Part shown: piece by piece, positions 1 to 8,436 of the stretch
Position numbering within the stretch: the stretch's first letter is position 1
Layout: every line of letters begins with the position of its first letter
NCBI GenBank assembly: GCA_949051815.1
Contig: CARQVR010000031.1
Location: 1-35,392 of the forward strand
Source: an uncultured Lachnospiraceae bacterium
GTDB lineage: Bacteria; Bacillota; Clostridia; Lachnospirales; Lachnospiraceae
DNA length: 35,392 nucleotides
Direction: 5' to 3'
The notes under the pieces: model-generated
What the model was told of the DNA's origin: nothing
Databases searched by the model: none
The model's input: the letters and a program-made list of their open reading frames with translations, nothing else
Made by a program: the position numbers and the translations under genes

Positions 1-865
1 CGCGCTTCATGCCCCATGTGAGCGCCATTTTTACGCCGCTGCCGACGATACCGCCTCCCACCGCGCGCAGGCCGAATGCGCCCTTAAAGATAGCGGAGAA
101 AACCGCGCCGCACTGATCAATATTCAGAAAGAAGAGTACCAGAGCGCCTGCCACATAGATGATAGCCATGAAAGGCACCAGCTTCTCCGTCACGGAAGCG
201 ATACGCTTCAGGCCGCCCACGATCACGAGAGCCGCGAGAATCAGAAGCGCGATACCGGTCACATAGGTGGGGACGCCGAAAGCGGACTTCATATTGCCGG
301 AAATAGAGTTGATCTGGCTCATATTGCCGATGCCGAAAGAAGCCATGACACAGAAAATGGAGAACAGGACGGCTAATACCGCGCCGATCTTCTGAAAACC
401 CTTGTAGGAGCCGAGTCCGTCTTTTAAGTAGTACATCGCGCCGCCGCACCATTCGTCCCGCTCGTTTTTACGGCGGTAATAGATGCCCAGCACATTTTCG
501 GAATAGTTGGTCATCATGCCGAAGAAAGCCACAATCCACATCCAGAAGATCGCGCCGGGTCCTCCGGCAATCAGTGCGCTAGCCACGCCGACGATATTTC
601 CCGTGCCGATGGTAGCGGCCAGCGCCGTGCACAGCGACTGGAACTGTGAGATGGACTGGTCTTCCTTGTCCGTGTGTTTCGTAATATGTTTGTCGTGAAA
701 AATACCGCCAATGGTATTTTTAAACCAGTGTCCGATGTGGGACAACTGAAAAAATCTGGTAAGGGCGGTCATCAGAATACCCGTACCGACGAGCAGCACC
801 AGCATGGGAATACCCCAGACAAAGCTGTTTACGGCGCTGTTCACATTTGTAATCAGTTCAACCAT
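1..865 (-). CDS. Sodium:amino-acid symporter, AGCS family (partial, 3' end outside window)
   Basis: Read from the reverse strand, an open frame begins at the ATG at 863-865 (MVELITNVNSAVNSFVWGIP) and runs off the left edge without a stop, giving 288 codons. An AGGAGG ribosome binding site sits at 875-880 on the same strand. The segment GTGNIVGVASALIAGGPGA is the characteristic AGCS (AlsT/DagA) signature, and the rest is a run of hydrophobic helices. Family knowledge: these inner-membrane carriers take up alanine, glycine or glutamine with sodium. The substrate cannot be told from this fragment. About 60 percent of a usual 450-480 residue protein is present. It probably forms its own transcription unit from the promoter at 894-922. 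Confidence 0.93.
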   Translation of the reverse strand, partial: MVELITNVNSAVNSFVWGIPMLVLLVGTGILMTALTRFFQLSHIGHWFKNTIGGIFHDKHITKHTDKEDQSISQFQSLCTALAATIGTGNIVGVASALIAGGPGAIFWMWIVAFFGMMTNYSENVLGIYYRRKNERDEWCGGAMYYLKDGLGSYKGFQKIGAVLAVLFSIFCVMASFGIGNMSQINSISGNMKSAFGVPTYVTGIALLILAALVIVGGLKRIASVTEKLVPFMAIIYVAGALVLFFLNIDQCGAVFSAIFKGAFGLRAVGGGIVGSGVKMALTWGMKR

Positions 866-893
866 GATACATTTCCTCCTTTTGCTGTATTCA

Positions 894-922
894 AGTATAC
901 CATATGACATAATATATGGAAA
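894..922 (-). promoter_or_regulatory. Predicted promoter of the AGCS symporter gene
   Basis: On the minus strand, a TTTCCA -35-like box (917-922) and a TATACT -10 box (894-899) are 17 bp apart. A TG one base upstream of the -10 makes it an extended -10. Predicted transcription starts about 20 nt before the start codon, just ahead of the AGGAGG site. Confidence 0.5.
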
Positions 923-971
923 GAAAAAATTGTATACATGGATAACAGGGATTTTCCCCAGAAAAGGGAGG

Positions 972-1001
972 ATGCCAAGTAAGGTCTCCCCTACTTGGCA
1001 T
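972..1001. terminator. Perfect 10-bp hairpin between AGCS and GH51 genes
   Basis: ATGCCAAGTA (972-981) and TACTTGGCAT (992-1001) are perfect inverted repeats around a 10-nt loop. Neither side has a proper T tract, so it may be a weak terminator for the upstream GH51 transcript, an mRNA 3' stabiliser or a short palindromic repeat. The remaining non-coding stretch (1002-1159) is AT-rich and holds nothing I can name. Confidence 0.45.
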
Positions 1002-1159
1002 TTATTATGAAAAAGTTTTAAATTAATCAGCTAACTTTGCTATCAGCTCGCTGTGTTGTATCTTATGGTCTTAGTATACGGTGCAGAAATGTCTGAATCA
1101 TGATTATAAAATGAAATTTTTTAAAATTAATTATGAACATATTATGAACGGGACATATG

Positions 1160-2659
1160 TCATTTGGAAAGGCGGATCACGTTCCAGCTTGTTTTCCCAA
1201 AGACTGCTTCCAGTGTTCCGTTGTCCACTTTGGCGTTCCCGCCTGCCTTTGGCACCACGTTATCCGGGTCTGCTTCCGTATTGACCGCTTTCAGGTCATC
1301 GTTTTGCATAACGATGTGCTCCTGTACCCGGTAGCCTGCGTACTGGCGCAGATCCATGGTTACCGCCATGTCTTCCTCCAGATCTTTGTTGACCGCAAAG
1401 ATAACAAGCTCCTCTTTTTCCGGATTCTCCACTACCACGCAGTCGAGATAGGGCGCCTCGCCGTACTGTTTCGCCTCATAGACGGGAGATTTCACAATCG
1501 TGTTTAAAACCGTTCCCTGTCCAAGAGTAGCCGCGTGCATATAAGGATAGAAGATGGTCTGTCTCCATGAGCCGGTATCGGAGGTCATGATCGGCGCGAT
1601 TACGTTTACGAGCTGCGCAAGGCAGCCGATTTTCACGCGGTCCGCATGGCGCAGAATCGTAATAAGCATACTGCCCACTAACAGCGCGTCCTCGAAATTA
1701 TAAATGTCCTCAAGCTGGTGAGGCTTCTGCACCCACTTCTCAAGCTGCTTGTCCGCTTCCTCCGAATGGAACCATACATTCCACTCGTCCAGAGAGATGT
1801 TGATATTCTTTTTGCCGTGGTGCTTGCCCTTCACAAAATCGCAGATGGCAATGACTGACGAGATGAACTGATCCAGATCCACGCTGCTTGCGAGGAAGTT
1901 TGCGGAATCGTTATCCCTGTTTCCGTAGTACTGGTGCATGGAAACGTAGTCTACCGTGTCGTAGCACTCGTCAAGCACGGTCGCTTCCCAGTCGCCGAAG
2001 GTAGGCATCTGGGAATTGGAACTGCCGCATGCCACCAGTTCGATGGAAGGATCTAAGATTTTCATGGCTTTTCCTGTCTCGTTAGCGATTCGGGCATACT
2101 CGGTGGCCGTTTTATGACCGGTCTGCCACGGGCCGTCCATCTCATTGCCAAGACACCATGTTTTGATGTCGTGGGGCTTTTCGTAACCGTGGGATCTGCG
2201 CAGATCGCTCATCAGCGTGCCGCCCTTAAAGTTACAGTACTCCAGCAGCTCCTTTGCCTCCTGCAATCCTCTGGTTCCCAGATTGACAGCCATCATGACA
2301 TCGGTTCCGGCCTTCTTTGACCAATCCGCAAACTCGTTGAGGCCGAACTGGTTGGATTCTACGACCTGCCATGCAAGGTCAACCTGTGCGGGTCTTTGCT
2401 CCTTCGGCCCCACGCCGTCTTCCCAGCGATAGCCGGACACGAAGTTGCCGCCGGGATAACGCACGATGGGCACATTGCACTCTTTCACCAGCTCCAGCGT
2501 ATCCTTGCGGAAGCCCTGCTCATCCGCAAAAGGACTTTCGGGCTGATAGATTCCTTCATAAACCGCCCGCCCCAAATGCTCGATAAAGGATCCGTAGACC
2601 CTTTTGTCGATTTCACTTACGATGTACTCCTTGTCGATAATAACCTGCGCTTTTTTCAT
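1160..2659 (-). CDS. abfA: Alpha-L-arabinofuranosidase, glycoside hydrolase family 51
   Basis: A 499-residue protein, the usual length for intracellular GH51 enzymes. It releases terminal alpha-L-arabinofuranosyl groups from arabinan and arabinoxylan oligosaccharides. The acid/base glutamate is E173 in CLGNEMDGPW and the nucleophile is E292 in SLDEWNVW. The N-terminal segment SFIEHLGRAVYEGIYQP and the stretch VRYPGGNFVSGYRWEDGVGP are strongly family-typical. There is no signal peptide, so it acts in the cytoplasm on imported oligosaccharides. The start is supported by a GGAAAGGAACGG purine-rich site just upstream. It is divergent from an AraC regulator whose start is about 170 bp away, which suggests control by that regulator. 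A TAGAAT -10-like element lies in the gap on this strand, but I see no convincing -35. Confidence 0.95.
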   Translation of the reverse strand: MKKAQVIIDKEYIVSEIDKRVYGSFIEHLGRAVYEGIYQPESPFADEQGFRKDTLELVKECNVPIVRYPGGNFVSGYRWEDGVGPKEQRPAQVDLAWQVVESNQFGLNEFADWSKKAGTDVMMAVNLGTRGLQEAKELLEYCNFKGGTLMSDLRRSHGYEKPHDIKTWCLGNEMDGPWQTGHKTATEYARIANETGKAMKILDPSIELVACGSSNSQMPTFGDWEATVLDECYDTVDYVSMHQYYGNRDNDSANFLASSVDLDQFISSVIAICDFVKGKHHGKKNINISLDEWNVWFHSEEADKQLEKWVQKPHQLEDIYNFEDALLVGSMLITILRHADRVKIGCLAQLVNVIAPIMTSDTGSWRQTIFYPYMHAATLGQGTVLNTIVKSPVYEAKQYGEAPYLDCVVVENPEKEELVIFAVNKDLEEDMAVTMDLRQYAGYRVQEHIVMQNDDLKAVNTEADPDNVVPKAGGNAKVDNGTLEAVFGKTSWNVIRLSK

Positions 2660-2765
2660 TTTCCGTTCCTTTCCTTAATCGTATGATATGTTGGTACCGC
2701 TCTCAAATCTTAAATATATTCTAGCAAAGGGCAGAAAAATAACCATATCTTTTCTTGCGCCATAT

Positions 2766-2795
2766 TTGACTTTTCTTCCGGTTTTAAATTAGAAT
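2766..2795 (+). promoter_or_regulatory. Predicted promoter of the araC-type gene at 2831
   Basis: TTGACT (2766-2771) and TAGAAT (2790-2795) are separated by 18 bp, about 35 bp upstream of the chosen start codon. The element lies in the divergent gap shared with the GH51 gene, where an operator for the regulator would also be expected. Confidence 0.5.
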
Positions 2796-2830
2796 ATAAC
2801 TATATCCGCATGAGGAAAGGGAGCTTTCTT

Positions 2831-3601
2831 ATGTTTCATACAGGCTACTGCGACTACAACCGGGTGAATCCGGACTGTGATATCATCAACCGCCCTGAGG
2901 GAAGCGGAGATTATCTCCTGCTCTATTTTATGACGCCCATGAAAGTACAGCTTTGCGGCAGGACACAAATGGCGAAGGAAGGGGCATTCCTGCTGTATAC
3001 GCCCGGGCAGGCGCAGATTTATCAGGCGGTCGGACAGTTTAAAAACAGCTTCGTACATTTTACATGCGACGACGACGGGTTCCTTGCGGCGTACGGCCTT
3101 CCCGTCAACAAAATAGTCTACCCGCCTTTTCCCGACGCCCTGAACGCCCTGTTTAAGGCCGTCTATATGGAGAGCGTGACCAAACAGAGCTATTATCAGG
3201 AACAGATTGACAAACTGATGCATCAGCTTTTTATTCTTTTTTCCAGACAGCTCCAGACGTTTCCGGATGGAAAGGGTTTTCAGGCGGATCTTTTTGAGGA
3301 GTTCAGGAAAGCGAGAATTGAGATTCTGACCCATATCGAGAGAAAGTGGGACGCGGACAGCATGGCGGCATTGACGAATCTGGGGACAAGCCAGTTTTAC
3401 CGCTATTACAGGCTGTTTTTTAACCGTTCGCCAAAGTCTGAGCTGCTGGACGCCCGTATGGAGCGTTCCAAATACCTGCTGCGGGTGGAAAAACTGCCGG
3501 TGGCGCAGGCGGCGGCACAGGCCGGATTTGACAGCCTGCCGCATTTTACGCGCTATTTTAAGAAGGCGTGCGGGATGCCGCCGTCGGAATACAGATTGTA
3601 A
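2831..3601 (+). CDS. AraC-family transcriptional regulator next to GH51
   Basis: A 256-residue regulator with an N-terminal cupin-like sensing region (roughly residues 1-150) and a C-terminal pair of helix-turn-helix motifs. The second HTH reads VAQAAAQAGFDSLPHFTRYFKKACGMPPSEYR, the classic AraC/XylS ending, although its first position is less conserved than usual. I chose the ATG at 2831 because AGGAAAGGGAG lies a proper distance upstream; an in-frame ATG at 2810 has no such site. It faces away from the arabinofuranosidase gene, so control of that gene in response to arabinose or arabinosides is a reasonable inference. Its last 44 bases overlap the 3' end of the convergent histidine kinase gene. 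Confidence 0.9.
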   Translation: MFHTGYCDYNRVNPDCDIINRPEGSGDYLLLYFMTPMKVQLCGRTQMAKEGAFLLYTPGQAQIYQAVGQFKNSFVHFTCDDDGFLAAYGLPVNKIVYPPFPDALNALFKAVYMESVTKQSYYQEQIDKLMHQLFILFSRQLQTFPDGKGFQADLFEEFRKARIEILTHIERKWDADSMAALTNLGTSQFYRYYRLFFNRSPKSELLDARMERSKYLLRVEKLPVAQAAAQAGFDSLPHFTRYFKKACGMPPSEYRL

Positions 3602-5576
3602 AGGTGGTTCCCTCCCCTTCTTTGGACACCGCTTCGATCCGCCCTGCATGTTCTGATACAATCGCGTGGGTAATGGCCAGCCCCAGCCCCTGACCGCCCT
3701 TGTCGCTGCGGGTGGTGTACGAGCGGTGGAAGATATTGGAAAGCTCTTCTTCCGGAATGCCGCAGCCCGTATCTGAAACGGCGATACAGGCGGTGTTTTC
3801 ATCCGCAGAGAGGGAGAGCGTTATACTGCCTTCCGGCGGCGTGAAGTCGGCGGCATTGTATATAAGATTTTCCAGCGCGCGGGAGAGCTGTTCGCGGTTG
3901 GCCATAATATGGCAGGGGCGGGGCGTGATGTCCGCGAAAAAATTCGGCCCGTAAAGCTCTATAATCGGGCGGCAGTTGTAATAGAAATCCGACAGGAAGG
4001 TATTGAGCTGCAGAGGCTCCAGTCTGGCAGGAGCGCTTGTCTGAGCGGCAATTTCCTGAATCGTTTTCAGGCGGTCGGACAAAATATTGCACTGTTCCTC
4101 TATGTGAATCATTCTTTTGCGCGCGTTCTCATCCAGCATAATATCATTCAGCCGTATAATCTGCGCCATGTTAGAGAGGGAGGTCAGGGGCGATTTCATG
4201 TCATGTCCCAACTCCGCGATCAGTTGGCCTCTTTCCATGAGCAGCCTGCGCAGATGTTCTGTCTTTTCTGCGACCTCTTCTTGCAGATGAAGATGCAGTC
4301 TTCTGTTTTCCGCCGTCATTTCCCTGCTCCTTTGTATCATCAGAAAGGCAAAGGCGATTACCATACAAAAGGAGCCGTACTCCTCGGGATATGCGCCGGC
4401 GAAGGGTTCATAGAAGCCGATGGAGAGGACGCTGTAAATCAGGCAGATGCCGTTTGCGACAGCGGCGGCAAGAACGATCTTAATATGGTGCATCCCCATA
4501 AAACCGCCGTACACCGACAGACTGATCAGAAAAAGTGCCATGATGGCTTTATACCATGAAATAAGCGGGCCGTACCACTGCACAAGGCCGGGCATCGCGG
4601 GGAATACAAACAGAGGGGCGGCTGTGACGATGACGCAGGCCCCTGAAGTGAGCGTGCGCAGTATTCTTTTCAGGCGGGCAGCAATGGCGCCGGCTCCTGA
4701 TTCCGGCATAAACAGCATAAGGGCAATCTGCATGGCAAAGTAAATGCCGGACACAGCGGCAGCGTCTTCCACGGCATAGAGAAGTCGGACGAACGGCACA
4801 CCGGACAGCCTTAAGAAAGGATAGCAGATCCGCAGCGCAAAGGACAGGCTTAAGAGACCGAAGTAGAAGGCGCCGGTCTTGTCGCCCTCTTTTCTGCGCC
4901 CCCAGAGTACGATGCAGAACAGGGAGAGGGTGAGGGATGAAAAAAACAGCAGTCCATAGAGGAGCATACGGACGGCAATGAGACGACTGACACTGTCCGC
5001 TGTCCCGATCACGGGCGCATACCAGATGCCCCCGTAATAATGGGAATAGTTGGCAGTCTGGATAATCAGCTCCGCTTCCCCGTCAAGAAAAAAGGCATAG
5101 GTCCTGTCCTGAATCAGTGGAGAATAATGGTCGGGGAACACTTCGCCGGTTTTGCCAAGACAGATGCCGTTCACAAAGACACTGGAGGCGCAGAGCGGCT
5201 CCTGCAGATAGAGAAGGACATTGCCGCTTCCGGACAGACGCATACGCCACGTCGAGATTCCGTAAGGGCTTTTGTCTTCGTGGAACATAGTCAGATTGGG
5301 ATATTCGCCTGCCCATGTGCGGTAATACCTGTGCGCTGTGGAAGAAAAATCCGCAGGGGAAAGTAAGGTATCCGGATAAAACTCCCATCCATCCACAAGG
5401 GCACAGTATCCTTTTTCTGGAATCATATAAAGTTGCCCTTGTGCGTTAGCCGCCTTTATTATATATTTATTATCATACTGCGTGACGACAGACAATCCGA
5501 GCAGGCATAAAGCAGTGGTGCCTGTGATGATCAGAAGGGTCTGCCATGCGGATTTGGTAAATAGTGTTTGTTTCAT
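3558..5576 (-). CDS. Membrane sensor histidine kinase with extracellular domain and multi-helix membrane region
   Basis: A 672-residue kinase. Residues 12-32 form an N-terminal membrane helix. About 50-190 look like an extracytoplasmic beta-rich domain (TWRMRLSGSGNVLLYLQEPL, VFVNGICLGKTGEVFP) of the carbohydrate-binding-like type seen in 7TM-DISM receptors. About 200-415 contain several hydrophobic helices. A coiled linker leads to the H box ELGHDMKSPLTSLSN with phospho-acceptor H458, the N box ALENLIYNAADFT (N570), DTGCGIP (602-608) and GQGLGLAI (628-635). These are all intact, so the kinase should be active. GGAAGGAA precedes the start. The probable partner is the OmpR-type regulator at 7724-8407; a surface-protein gene on the other strand lies between them. 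The ligand is unknown. Confidence 0.92.
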   Translation of the reverse strand: MKQTLFTKSAWQTLLIITGTTALCLLGLSVVTQYDNKYIIKAANAQGQLYMIPEKGYCALVDGWEFYPDTLLSPADFSSTAHRYYRTWAGEYPNLTMFHEDKSPYGISTWRMRLSGSGNVLLYLQEPLCASSVFVNGICLGKTGEVFPDHYSPLIQDRTYAFFLDGEAELIIQTANYSHYYGGIWYAPVIGTADSVSRLIAVRMLLYGLLFFSSLTLSLFCIVLWGRRKEGDKTGAFYFGLLSLSFALRICYPFLRLSGVPFVRLLYAVEDAAAVSGIYFAMQIALMLFMPESGAGAIAARLKRILRTLTSGACVIVTAAPLFVFPAMPGLVQWYGPLISWYKAIMALFLISLSVYGGFMGMHHIKIVLAAAVANGICLIYSVLSIGFYEPFAGAYPEEYGSFCMVIAFAFLMIQRSREMTAENRRLHLHLQEEVAEKTEHLRRLLMERGQLIAELGHDMKSPLTSLSNMAQIIRLNDIMLDENARKRMIHIEEQCNILSDRLKTIQEIAAQTSAPARLEPLQLNTFLSDFYYNCRPIIELYGPNFFADITPRPCHIMANREQLSRALENLIYNAADFTPPEGSITLSLSADENTACIAVSDTGCGIPEEELSNIFHRSYTTRSDKGGQGLGLAITHAIVSEHAGRIEAVSKEGEGTTFTICIPTAASRTPS

Positions 5577-5581
5577 AATAC
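5554..5581 (+). promoter_or_regulatory. Possible promoter of the repeat-rich surface protein gene
   Basis: TTGGTA (5554-5559) and TAATAC (5576-5581) are 16 bp apart and lie over the first codons of the divergent kinase gene. The two start codons are only 33 bp apart, so each promoter must lie inside or beside the other gene. This is the best candidate I see, but it is not strong. Confidence 0.35.
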
Positions 5582-5609
5582 ATATTCCTTCCAGAGAAGA
5601 GTGAAAACA

Positions 5610-7751
5610 ATGAAAAAGAAGCGTGCATTCCTGTTTATACTGAGTTTCGTAATTGTGTCTCTATTATATAGAGCTGATTTTATTGTCGCAATGGCCGCCT
5701 GGCAAAATACAGAGGGCCTGCCTGCCGCCGGTGAGGAGCCGGGCAGCGAACCGGGCGCCAGTAGGAACCCGGAAGAGGAGGCAGGGAATGAGTCTGCTGC
5801 CGGACAGCCGGAAGAGGAGCCGGGCAGCGAACCGGGCGCCAGTAGGAACCCGGAAGAGGAGGCAGGGAATGAGCCTGCTGCCAGTCAGCCGGAAGAAGAG
5901 GCAGGGAATGAGCCTGCCGCCGGACAGCCGGAGGAAGAGCCGGACAGCGAACCGGTCACCGGTGGGAATCCGGAAGGGGAGGCAGGGAATGAGCCTGCCG
6001 CCGGACAGCCGGAAGAGGAGCCGGGCAGCGAACCGGCTTCCGGAGAGAAACCAGCAGAGGAGGCAGGGAATGGGCCTGCTGCCGGATCAGCGATGGGTCT
6101 GCCGGAATCCGTCGTCATGTCGGAACCGGAGGAGAGCGTTTCCACGGGTCCGGCTTTCATAGACTGGCTGGAATCCCATAAGTACACCGGAGGTACGGTA
6201 AAACTGGCGGACCACATCGTTTTGGATGGGGATTACAGTTTCTATCCGGGTATGCCGGATATGCCGGAAATTCTTGTCGATACGGATCGCTATACCATCA
6301 CTGTGACCGGAGAGATCGGACTTTCGGGCGATCACAATCTCCTGTTCTCGGGTCATCCGGATGGCAAAAGCCTCTTCCATGTGGTGGAAAAAGGGCTGCT
6401 TTCCATGCAGGGCGTTGCGGTGGAGAGCGGCCATGGTGCAGCGTGGCAGGAGGAGGGCGCCGGGCTGGTCCTTTCCGACTGCCGGATATCGGGAAGCGTT
6501 CATTATGCCGATACGCCGTTTGTCATGTATTTCAGGGATGATATCTGCGCTGTCGTAGAAAAAGGGCAGACAATAAATGAGGCCCTTCCCGCGCGGATCA
6601 ACTGTACGGTTAATTATCAGGGGCGGCTTGGCAATGATGAGAAGGTTCCCGTTTCGTGGCATCTGGAAGGAACCGAAAAGCAGCAGGAAGAAAGGCGGCG
6701 TTTCAGGGTGCAGGGTTCTTTTTCAGGTGCGGCATCTGTGGAACCGGCGTCATGCACAGTGGTTTATAATGACTATCCGCTGACCTTTACGGATGTGAAG
6801 GCGGAGGCAAGAGGCTGTCTGTATACATTTCACGGCGGATTTACGTTACCGGAGGAAAATCTGCCGTTCACGGTGCGGGCAGAGTATTCTTTTGAAGGAG
6901 AAAACTGGCTTCTGTACGAAGAGCAGCGTGTAACACATGCGGGTTCCGGATTTTATATTGCCTGCAAAAGCGAACAAAGCGACGGGGAATACACCGGCAA
7001 TATATATATCCGGCTGCATTGGAACGATAACGGAACCGGATATTTTTCCAATGTGCTCTGCTATGCCGCTGACAATTTGGACGCAGGGGAGGATATAGGC
7101 GGCAGCAGGGGCGGCGGCACTTCTATTACTAACCCGCCCGACGAGCCGCAGGAGGAACCGGGCGGCACATCTCCGGAAGAGGAAAATCCGACGCAGGGAG
7201 CAGACCGTGACCCGGACAAGACCGATCCGGAGAATACCGATCCGGAGAAGACGACAGGTGCGGGCCGGTCAGAAAGCAAAGCGGGCACATATGCTGACAC
7301 GACAGACGATAACGCGGGACAGCCGTTACAGGCGGAACCTGCAAACAGCGGTGCAGGACGCCGGTCAGGTGCGGAAGTTTCCGAAATAACGAAGAACCGG
7401 CCGGCCGGTATGAAGGCCGCGGATACCAATGCCGGTCAGCAGCCACAGGCCGGGGCCCCGGAAACCGGAGAAGCGGCGGCGCTGTATGCACAGACAGAAG
7501 CGGGCGATGCGGAAAGCATAAACCATAACGGTTTTGCCGCCTCTGAACAGGGGGAGGCTGTGGACGTTTTCTCTCCATCCGGGGAAACCGGTGAGGGCCT
7601 TGCCGGTATACAGGAGAGGACAATGCGCGCAGACAGCCGCAGAGCCGGGCATATGGCGGCTGCGGCAGGGCTTGTCCTGCTGGCGGTTATAGCCGGAATA
7701 GCCGGTTTTTATGCGCACACCCGTTATTCCCGGTCGGGGACAAACAGATAA
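5610..7751 (+). CDS. Repeat-rich, membrane-anchored surface protein of unknown function
   Basis: A 713-residue protein; I do not recognise a named family. Residues 1-30 are a signal peptide or membrane segment (MKKKRAFLFILSFVIVSLLY). Residues 42-162 are Pro/Glu/Gly/Ala-rich 27-residue repeats. A central part (about 175-495) has beta-strand character, with segments such as GGTVKLADHIVLDGDYSF and MQGVAVESGHGAAWQEEGAG that suggest a short beta-helix-like stretch followed by an Ig-like or Big-type region. A second low-complexity Pro/Asp/Glu/Thr and Ala-rich region follows. A C-terminal helix (about 682-702) ends in a short basic tail. There is no LPXTG sortase motif, so anchoring is by the membrane helix. 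It sits between the kinase and its likely response regulator on the opposite strand and overlaps the regulator's 3' end by 28 bp. It may be the target or an accessory sensor of that system (inference). Confidence 0.8.
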   Translation: MKKKRAFLFILSFVIVSLLYRADFIVAMAAWQNTEGLPAAGEEPGSEPGASRNPEEEAGNESAAGQPEEEPGSEPGASRNPEEEAGNEPAASQPEEEAGNEPAAGQPEEEPDSEPVTGGNPEGEAGNEPAAGQPEEEPGSEPASGEKPAEEAGNGPAAGSAMGLPESVVMSEPEESVSTGPAFIDWLESHKYTGGTVKLADHIVLDGDYSFYPGMPDMPEILVDTDRYTITVTGEIGLSGDHNLLFSGHPDGKSLFHVVEKGLLSMQGVAVESGHGAAWQEEGAGLVLSDCRISGSVHYADTPFVMYFRDDICAVVEKGQTINEALPARINCTVNYQGRLGNDEKVPVSWHLEGTEKQQEERRRFRVQGSFSGAASVEPASCTVVYNDYPLTFTDVKAEARGCLYTFHGGFTLPEENLPFTVRAEYSFEGENWLLYEEQRVTHAGSGFYIACKSEQSDGEYTGNIYIRLHWNDNGTGYFSNVLCYAADNLDAGEDIGGSRGGGTSITNPPDEPQEEPGGTSPEEENPTQGADRDPDKTDPENTDPEKTTGAGRSESKAGTYADTTDDNAGQPLQAEPANSGAGRRSGAEVSEITKNRPAGMKAADTNAGQQPQAGAPETGEAAALYAQTEAGDAESINHNGFAASEQGEAVDVFSPSGETGEGLAGIQERTMRADSRRAGHMAAAAGLVLLAVIAGIAGFYAHTRYSRSGTNR
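5663..5691 (-). promoter_or_regulatory. Predicted promoter of the histidine kinase gene, inside the surface protein gene
   Basis: On the minus strand, TTGCGA (5686-5691) and a perfect TATAAT (5663-5668) are 17 bp apart. Transcription would start near 5656 and give a leader of about 80 nt before the kinase start at 5576. It lies within the first codons of the oppositely oriented surface-protein gene. Confidence 0.55.
5733..6095 (+). repeat. Tandem 81-bp (27-residue) repeats in the surface protein
   Basis: Four full units (5733-5813, 5814-5894, 5934-6014, 6015-6095) and one 39-bp partial unit (5895-5933) follow each other without gaps. The unit begins EEPGSEPGASRNP and continues EEEAGNEPAAGQPE. 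The first two units are nearly identical at DNA level and the last is the most diverged, a pattern expected from recent expansion by slippage or unequal crossing over. The low-complexity acidic, proline-rich sequence fits an extended stalk across the cell wall. Confidence 0.92.
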
Positions 7752-8407
7752 CCTTTGTAGCGTTTGGTCTGGATGTAGTCATGATCGGAGCAGACGGCAT
7801 AGAGCTTCCTGCGGATGCGCCCCATAATGACCTGCAGTGATTTCTGCCCCTTGTTGATCGGCGCTTTCCAGACCGAATCGTAAATTTGTTCCGGCGTGTA
7901 GATTTCGTTGGGATGTCTGGCAAGAAAATACAGCACATCAAATTCGTAGGAAGAAAAATCTACGGAATGTGTTTCATAAACGACGCTGCAGGAGGCGGGA
8001 CAGATGGAGAGCGGACCGTAGGTAAGCGTTTTGGGCGGCTCGGCGGCCCTGCCGGAACGGATGCGCGCCCGCACCCGCAGTTCCAGCTCCTTTAGGCTGT
8101 AAGGTTTGCATACATAGTCGTCTCCGCCGATGGACAATCCGCGGATCCGGTTTTCCTCCTCGGTATAGCCGGAGAGGAAAACAATGGGCAGACCGGTCTT
8201 GGAGCGTATTTTTTCACATAACGCGAAGCCGCTCATGCCGGGCAGATCGACGTCGAGAATCACGCAGTCCAGCGCATTGGATAAAATGATCGTTTCTGCT
8301 TTCTCCGCGGTATCGGCGCAGACAACTTCATAACCCATTGCATCGAAATATGTCTTATTATCTTCTAATATCATCGGATCGTCATCCACCATCAGAACAT
8401 GATACAT
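7724..8407 (-). CDS. OmpR/PhoB-type response regulator
   Basis: A 227-residue regulator from the chosen start. The receiver domain carries the acidic pair in MVDDDP, the phospho-acceptor in CVILDVDLPGMSG (D52) and the conserved lysine in VCKPYS. The C-terminal winged-helix domain ends QVIMGRIRRKLYAVCSDHDYIQTKRYKGYLF, a typical recognition-helix and wing region. Three nearby ATGs (8419, 8413, 8407) are possible starts. I prefer 8407 because GGGGATGG precedes it and the protein then begins in the usual way (MYHVLMVDDDP). It most likely pairs with the kinase at 3558-5576, although a divergent surface-protein gene separates them. An inverted repeat covers the -35 region of its promoter. Confidence 0.93.
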   Translation of the reverse strand: MYHVLMVDDDPMILEDNKTYFDAMGYEVVCADTAEKAETIILSNALDCVILDVDLPGMSGFALCEKIRSKTGLPIVFLSGYTEEENRIRGLSIGGDDYVCKPYSLKELELRVRARIRSGRAAEPPKTLTYGPLSICPASCSVVYETHSVDFSSYEFDVLYFLARHPNEIYTPEQIYDSVWKAPINKGQKSLQVIMGRIRRKLYAVCSDHDYIQTKRYKGYLFVPDRE

Positions 8408-8436
8408 AGCCATCCCCATATCTTGCTTTTTTCTTT

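Noticed and set aside
2789..3802. 337-codon minus-strand frame opposite the araC gene
   Set aside because: It is a shadow of the AraC and kinase genes, with basic, low-conservation composition and no ribosome site.
5733..6095. Repeats as a CRISPR array
   Set aside because: Units are contiguous, in frame with a protein and have no unique spacers; no cas genes are near.
5653..6162. 169-codon plus-strand frame overlapping the surface-protein repeats
   Set aside because: It is the +1 frame of the same 81-bp repeats, arginine-rich and lacking a start site; the secreted-protein frame has the signal peptide.
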